A DNA stretch of 35,602 bases from Verrucomicrobiota bacterium (GTDB lineage: Bacteria > Verrucomicrobiota > Verrucomicrobiia > Limisphaerales > JAJOIW01), in contig JAJOIW010000041.1 of assembly GCA_021209225.1 (NCBI GenBank), positions 1 to 35,602 on the forward strand, given 5' to 3'. Shown piece by piece: positions 30,044 to 35,602 of the stretch (within the stretch, counting starts at the first letter, position 1; each line of letters begins with the position of its first letter). The position numbers and the translations under genes were made by a program. The notes beneath the pieces were generated by a model. The model was not told the origin of the DNA and made no database searches. It saw nothing but the letters and a program-made list of their open reading frames with translations.

Positions 30044-31465
30044 TCACCAAGGGAGTGAAAATGTTTTTATGTTCGACATGAATTTCATGGCCTCAATGAC
30101 GCCTTCCTTGATTCCCAATCCAGAGTCTTTAATGCCTCCAAATGGACTGGACTCAATCCGGTATCCAGGCACCTCATTTATATTACATGTCCCCACCCGA
30201 AGTTTCTTGACTGCATAGATCGCCTTATTGAGATCCCGCGTGACAATCCCGGACGAAAGTCCGTAAGCGGTCGAATTTGTTAATTGAATCGCATCCTCTA
30301 AATCATCAACCACCATAATGGGTGCCAATGGTCCAAATGATTCCTTCACCACCATCTCGCAATCACGCGGCACATCCACAATGATCGTGGGTTCCATCAG
30401 CGCCCCAAGACGCTTCCCACCCAGGAGCACCCGCGCACCTGAGGCCACTGCTGCTATAACCCGTTCTTCCAACACCTTCGCCGCAGCCTCGTCAATCACT
30501 GTCCCTACCACAGTTTCTGGATCTCTGGGGTTACCACTCCGATATGACCTCGCCATTTCCACAAACTTTCCCACAAACTCATCCAAAATGCCTCGCTCAA
30601 CCAATATCCGCTTCACCGCAGTACACCGTTGTCCAGAATTCCGGAAACTTCCTTCACATGCCAGCTTCACTGCCAACTGCATATCCGCATCCGACAACAC
30701 AATCAATGGATCATTCCCACCAAGCTCCAGGACAACCTTCTTGTAACCAGCTTCCCTCGCTATGCGTTTGCCTACTTTTTCACTGCCGGTGAACGACACC
30801 ATTTCAACCAGTGGATGCCGAACCAATCCCTCAGCTATCACCGAATCAACCCCCGTCAATACAGACAACATCCACCCGGGTAATCCACAAGAATAAAGCA
30901 ACTCAACAAAACGTATCGCAGTAAGCGGTGTCTTTAAACTGGGCTTTAACACAGTCGGAGCACCCGCCGCAATGGCAGGGGCCACCTTGTGCGCAACCTG
31001 ATTCAATGGATGATTGAACGGAGTAATCGAAGCAATGCACTGCAACGGTTCGCGGAGTGTGAATATCTTACGCGCCTTCCCATGCGGAGTTAAATCACAA
31101 CTGAATATCTGACCATCATCCTTCAGCGCTTCCATGGCAGCAAACTGAAGAACATCGCTGGCCCTCCCAACCTCATACCGGCTTTCTCTCACGCATAAGC
31201 CAGACTCGCTGGTGATTAATGCTGAAAATTCCTCCGCTCGCCGGCTCAACTCCTCTTTGGCCCGATTCAATATCTCAAACCGCTGAAACCTGGTCAAAAC
31301 TTCACGCCCCCTCAAATGCGTCGCCTCAACCGCCCGATCCAATTCCTTTTCTCCCAATGACGGCACTCGACCAACAATCTCTCCAGTATACGGATCATTG
31401 ACATCAATCCAATCCGATGATTCCACCGCCTCACCAGCGATATATACACAATACTTCTTCATCAA
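30044..31465 (-). CDS. phnY: Phosphonoacetaldehyde dehydrogenase-type aldehyde dehydrogenase
   Basis: ALDH motifs ITPFNHPLNQVAHKVAPAIAAG, VSFTGSEKVGKRIA, LELGGNDPLIVL, GSFRNSGQRCTAVKR; overlaps phnA by 4 nt (ATGA). Confidence 0.86.
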   Translation of the reverse strand: MMKKYCVYIAGEAVESSDWIDVNDPYTGEIVGRVPSLGEKELDRAVEATHLRGREVLTRFQRFEILNRAKEELSRRAEEFSALITSESGLCVRESRYEVGRASDVLQFAAMEALKDDGQIFSCDLTPHGKARKIFTLREPLQCIASITPFNHPLNQVAHKVAPAIAAGAPTVLKPSLKTPLTAIRFVELLYSCGLPGWMLSVLTGVDSVIAEGLVRHPLVEMVSFTGSEKVGKRIAREAGYKKVVLELGGNDPLIVLSDADMQLAVKLACEGSFRNSGQRCTAVKRILVERGILDEFVGKFVEMARSYRSGNPRDPETVVGTVIDEAAAKVLEERVIAAVASGARVLLGGKRLGALMEPTIIVDVPRDCEMVVKESFGPLAPIMVVDDLEDAIQLTNSTAYGLSSGIVTRDLNKAIYAVKKLRVGTCNINEVPGYRIESSPFGGIKDSGLGIKEGVIEAMKFMSNIKTFSLPW

Positions 31466-32721
31466 TTCTGCACTCCATTCAACGTGAAATCGAATATGTC
31501 AAAGTTACGGATATCTCCCATCGATCGTTGCCTATACTTCTCATTCAGTGGCCTGGACACAAAAAAAGGAACCATCTCTTCATAACGCCCACCATGTGAA
31601 CGCAGCGGAGCTTCAAGCTGGCTCAAGTCATGATGCCCCGGCGTCCGCCCCAACACAACATTCCTCCCAGACATCACTATGATATCTCCAGTCCGGTCTG
31701 CAGGAAGCTCCAGCTTGCTCACAGCTATGGATCGCGGCAATACTTCCGTCACCCCATCCAGTGACCAGATTGCTTGCATCACTTCTTCCTTTCGATCCTC
31801 ATATTTTTCTGGAAGATGCACCACCCCAAAAGATCCCAAGGCTCCATGATGCTTCACATACGGATCCGTTATCGGAAGAATAACACTGAACCCATCACCA
31901 AATTTTTCTGTCAGAAATGTTTCCAGATATATGACATGAGGACTCCCATCTTCATGAGTTTTCCCATTCATTCCATGATCAGCTGTCGCTCCAACTATCA
32001 CTCCCATCGCAATCAGCTTTCCTATCTCTGCATCCAGTTCCTCATAAAATCGAATCGACTCCTCCGCATCCGGTGCATAGGTATGCTGCATGAAATCTGT
32101 CAGGGATAAGTAAAGAAAATCCGCCAATCCTGCCGCAACCAGGGAGACGCCACTCTTTAATACATACACGCTGGCATCTCCACTGTATATCGGCGGCGTC
32201 TTCCCTACCAATTCCTCCACATTTGCTATTCCATTCTTCTCAATCGTCGCTTCACCCGCTTTCTCACTCGAAAAGGAAATCCCACTCATGCCAATGGACA
32301 GTAATTCCAACAACTTGTTTTTCGCTGTCACAAACGCCACTTTCCGTCCCGCCAATGAAGCCGCTGCCAGTATCGTCCCAGCCCTCAAATACTTCGAGGA
32401 ATTCATCATCACTTCCTCCCCATTCTCAGGATTAAGAAAGAAATTGCCAGGTAACCCGTGAACACATGGCGCCGCGCCAGTCACTATCGAGGCATTATTC
32501 ACATTCGTGAACGATGGCAAGGCTCCTCGCGCCATTCCCCGGAATCCTTCGCGGGCCACTCTCGCCAGATGCGGCATCCGCCCCATCGATATACCCACAT
32601 CAATATATTCGTCCGCGCAGCCGTCAATGCATATCACCGCTATGGGCGACGCTGGCAGTCGATATTCCCGTCCATTCACCTCAATAGACCCAGTTGCGCA
32701 CGTCTTGCTTTGTTCCAACAC
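31462..32721 (-). CDS. phnA: Phosphonoacetate hydrolase (alkaline phosphatase superfamily)
   Basis: VICIDGCADEYID, GALPSFTNVNNASIVTGAAPCVHGLPGNFF, LSLTDFMQHTYAPDAEESIRFYEELD, ATADHGMNGKT. Confidence 0.9.
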   Translation of the reverse strand: MLEQSKTCATGSIEVNGREYRLPASPIAVICIDGCADEYIDVGISMGRMPHLARVAREGFRGMARGALPSFTNVNNASIVTGAAPCVHGLPGNFFLNPENGEEVMMNSSKYLRAGTILAAASLAGRKVAFVTAKNKLLELLSIGMSGISFSSEKAGEATIEKNGIANVEELVGKTPPIYSGDASVYVLKSGVSLVAAGLADFLYLSLTDFMQHTYAPDAEESIRFYEELDAEIGKLIAMGVIVGATADHGMNGKTHEDGSPHVIYLETFLTEKFGDGFSVILPITDPYVKHHGALGSFGVVHLPEKYEDRKEEVMQAIWSLDGVTEVLPRSIAVSKLELPADRTGDIIVMSGRNVVLGRTPGHHDLSQLEAPLRSHGGRYEEMVPFFVSRPLNEKYRQRSMGDIRNFDIFDFTLNGVQN

Positions 32722-32769
32722 TATTTTTTATTAAAAAGGTTTGATTTGTGTAAACAGGTCGAATGCCTC

Positions 32770-33912
32770 TTAGAGACTTACCCCCATCTGGTCCAATGCC
32801 CGCTTGATAGCCTGAACCAGTTGTCGAATGTCATGTTCAAAAATACGACCGATGTTTCCAATACGAAAACACTCAGTCTCAGTTAACTTCCCAGGGTATA
32901 TGATCATTCCTTGATCACTTAATAATCTATAAAATTTCTGGAATTCAAATCGACTGTCACCAGGAAAATAAAAAGCTGTGATGATTGGACTCTGATACTT
33001 GCTCTCCAAATATGGACGGAATCCAATCCGCTCCATTTCTTCCATCAGGACAGCATGGTTCCTGCGGTATCGTCCCTCCCGGCCCGCGAGTCCACCTTCC
33101 GCTTCAAACTCCAATAAAGCCTGATGAAACGCCAGCAGGGTGTGGGTCGGTGGTGTATACCGAAACTGATTCTTCTGATCAAAATATTCCATTTGATGCA
33201 GAAGGTCCAGACTCAGGCTTCGCTGATGCCCACGATTCGCCTCCAATAAAGCCCGGCGCAGGATCACATACGTGAATCCAGGAACTCCTTCCAGACATTT
33301 ATTCGGAGAGGAAATCAAAAAATCAATTCCCCCACGCTGAAAGTGAATTGGCAATGCCCCAAATGAACTCATCGCGTCCACTATATACTGCCGGCCATTC
33401 CGCTGAACAACTTCACCAATCTCATGTATCGGATTCAGGATGCCAGTCGTGGTTTCGCAATGCACAACCGCCACATGGGTAATCCCAGGATCCGCTTGTA
33501 AACGATTCTCCACCTCTTCCACTGTTGGAGGCTCATTTTCGGGAGTTCTCAGCACATCGTGATCTATACGCATCAGCTTGAGCATGGCGGACATCCGCTC
33601 ACCATAGGCTCCATTCGAGATCACAAGAACTTTCCCGGACATCGGAACACAGGAAGCAAAAACCGACTCCACTCCGAATGTTCCACTGCCCTGAAGTAAC
33701 ACAACTTCATAACCATCGGTGTGACGATCCACACCAGCTATCGCTAATAACCGATCCCGAATCGAATTGACAACAACGTGGAACTCATAATGCCACGACC
33801 CGGCATCTCGAAGCATCGCCTGTTTCACACTCAGACTGGTGGTCAATGGACCAGGGGTGAACAAAGTCTTATCGCGGTGCCAACATATCTCGTATGGTTC
33901 ATTCATCTTCAT
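32770..33912 (-). CDS. phnW: 2-aminoethylphosphonate--pyruvate transaminase
   Basis: LFTPGPLTTSLSVKQAMLRDAGSWHYEF, LQGSGTFGVESVFASCV, HCETTTGILNPI, VDAMSSFGALPIHF, SSPNKCLEGVPGFTYVI (PLP lysine). Confidence 0.93.
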   Translation of the reverse strand: MKMNEPYEICWHRDKTLFTPGPLTTSLSVKQAMLRDAGSWHYEFHVVVNSIRDRLLAIAGVDRHTDGYEVVLLQGSGTFGVESVFASCVPMSGKVLVISNGAYGERMSAMLKLMRIDHDVLRTPENEPPTVEEVENRLQADPGITHVAVVHCETTTGILNPIHEIGEVVQRNGRQYIVDAMSSFGALPIHFQRGGIDFLISSPNKCLEGVPGFTYVILRRALLEANRGHQRSLSLDLLHQMEYFDQKNQFRYTPPTHTLLAFHQALLEFEAEGGLAGREGRYRRNHAVLMEEMERIGFRPYLESKYQSPIITAFYFPGDSRFEFQKFYRLLSDQGMIIYPGKLTETECFRIGNIGRIFEHDIRQLVQAIKRALDQMGVSL

Positions 33913-34011
33913 TTATCAGACCGTCCACACCATCCCCGAAAACGTGACTCGACTCAATAAAATCTTTGCAAGGCAAACGGAGCATAAATCAGAGCGATCC
34001 ACCAAATCCCA

Positions 34012-35399
34012 TCATCTTTTCTCCCTTTTTCCATATCTCAAAAAATACACCAGAGCCCAACCTAGCATAATCAGAGAAACCCAACCAACCGAAACAGAAA
34101 ACAATTTGAAAAACTCCAAATGCGATGAACCGGCAAATAGTCGATCCTTAATCAACAGCAGTATCACCGACCCAGTATATCCAATGGAGTCCGCCAGATA
34201 TATGGCAAATACCGCAGTTCCGGAAAATCTCGTGAATGCTATGATCCGATCAAATAACATGGAATTAAATGGAACATAAATTAAATATGATCCCAATCCA
34301 GTCATCACCATAAACTGATATGGTGTCACAGAACCATTCGTTATAAATATGGAACCTGGCAACAAAAACAAACATCCTATCCCCATTACCAGAAAGGCAG
34401 CAGTCAATCCGCGCCGATTGTCCCGGATGATATTCAGCCCCGCCATCACTGCCATCACAATAAACGCCACCATGGTTTCTGACTTGGAGATCACCCCCCT
34501 GTCCTCCACCTTTAAATCCTCCAATATATTCACTTGAAAGTTATCACGGTAATCACGATATGCCGTGGCTATAAAATACACAAAACACAATAGCCCCAAA
34601 CCCAATGCAAATTCCCGGATAAATCGCCACCGATCGCCGGCATACATCTGAGACCGCTTCGATCGTTCATCCTCATCCTGGGCAGTTGGCCCAGGAAGCC
34701 GCGATAATAAATAAACAGAAAATAAGAATAGAGGCAGAAAATGCAGACCGACTATGAACGGCATCCACGACTCACTCACACTCCCGAGCCAGCTCCCAAT
34801 CCAATCTCCAGCAACAGGTATTTGACTCCATTGCCGGGCAATTCCCCCATCCATGAGGCTGACACCAAAATCCTTCACAATCCCACTGCTCATGATAAAT
34901 GAACAGCTGAGCCCTGCTAATAAAATCTCAGATGTCCGCCGCCCCTCCAGATACCAGACTACCAACCCCCACACCATACCCAATGAAGGCCCGTTGAAAA
35001 ATATCGGAACCACCTTCCACGAACCAGGAACCACTCCATAAAGTATAAGGATGTCTCTGCAATAAGTATCAACCCAACCATCACCCATGCTCGTCTCCCG
35101 GGAGATACTTCAGAACATACCTTCATTCCTATATACTTTGAAATCGCATACCCAAAGATCTGACTTATCACAAGCGCACTCTTCAATGTGATTTCACCTG
35201 GTAAAAAACCAAATATTTCCCCATCAAACTTCGCCGATGAAAATGGCTTCCGAAACGCATACATACAAAAATATGTGCAAAAGGCAGCCGCCGTCGCATA
35301 AAAAACAAATACCGCCTGAGGCACTCGCATCAACATCCGATTCAATATCCCTCCTCCGCTTTCGTGCGCACTTTGTCCATTTCTCATAATATAATCCAT
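34012..35399 (-). CDS. DUF5690-type multi-TM protein (MFS-like), candidate phosphonate-associated transporter; frame broken by an apparent 1-nt deletion near 35042-35050
   Basis: QAVFVFYATAAAFCTYFCMYAFRKPFSSAKFDG...LKSALVISQIFGYAISKYIGMKVCSEVSPGRRAWVMVGLILIAETS then in the next frame ILYGVVPGSWKVVPIFFNGPSLGMVWGLVVWYLEGRRTSEILLAGL...; upstream of phnW on the same strand. The N-terminal start is uncertain. Confidence 0.72.
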
Positions 35400-35602
35400 T
35401 TTTTTCCAACTAACCTTACCGTCGTCAGGATGCCCCCCAAGCGGAACACACAAATACTTAACCCAATCCTATACTCAATCCGCAAGCAAAGAAATCCTTC
35501 CACCCATTTCATCCCAACACAACCCCGCCTACCTCCCCCTTTGCCTGATCGTCCTCATTCTCAAGGCTCCGATAGGACCTGAATGAGTGTGCAAGCCATT
35601 TT

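Noticed and set aside
1-35602. CRISPR arrays, tRNA/rRNA genes, transposases, phage genes
   Set aside because: Looked for by eye; no regularly spaced repeats, cloverleaf-like genes or mobile-element proteins seen. A tRNAscan/CRISPR tool was not run.

Overview
This window looks like ordinary chromosome from a Verrucomicrobia-like bacterium. The lineage is inferred from gene content and PEP-CTERM proteins, not tested. Contents from left to right: infC (runs off the left edge); a stand-alone RelE/ParE-like protein; a PEP-CTERM protein with an intrinsic terminator; a secreted 'NAVGY' repeat-type protein; a partial type II secretion/pseudopilin operon (gspF-H-I-J-K) downstream of SDR, MBL-like and larE genes; a ROK kinase converging on a ClpX-like AAA+ ATPase; an NRAMP-like transporter lacking the usual metal-binding motif; a second PEP-CTERM protein; bioF-bioA; a DinG-type helicase; a quinone oxidoreductase; an ECF sigma / membrane protein / PDZ protein cassette; metG; FecR plus a CHASE2-class III nucleotide cyclase; and a 2-aminoethylphosphonate catabolic cluster (phnW-phnA-phnY) next to a DUF5690-type multi-TM protein. 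The most notable whole-window observation is that at least six conserved genes (infC, bioA, metG, FecR gene, CHASE2-cyclase, DUF5690 gene) are each split by an apparent single-base deletion, mostly in short homopolymer runs. This most likely reflects sequencing or assembly error and should be settled before any biology is read into it. The best biological leads are the DUF5690/phn cluster as a candidate phosphonate uptake-degradation module, the terminator hairpin that buries the cyclase Shine-Dalgarno, the non-canonical NRAMP-like transporter, and the zinc-finger-less ClpX paralog that keeps an IGF motif. No tRNA, rRNA, CRISPR array or mobile element was recognised.
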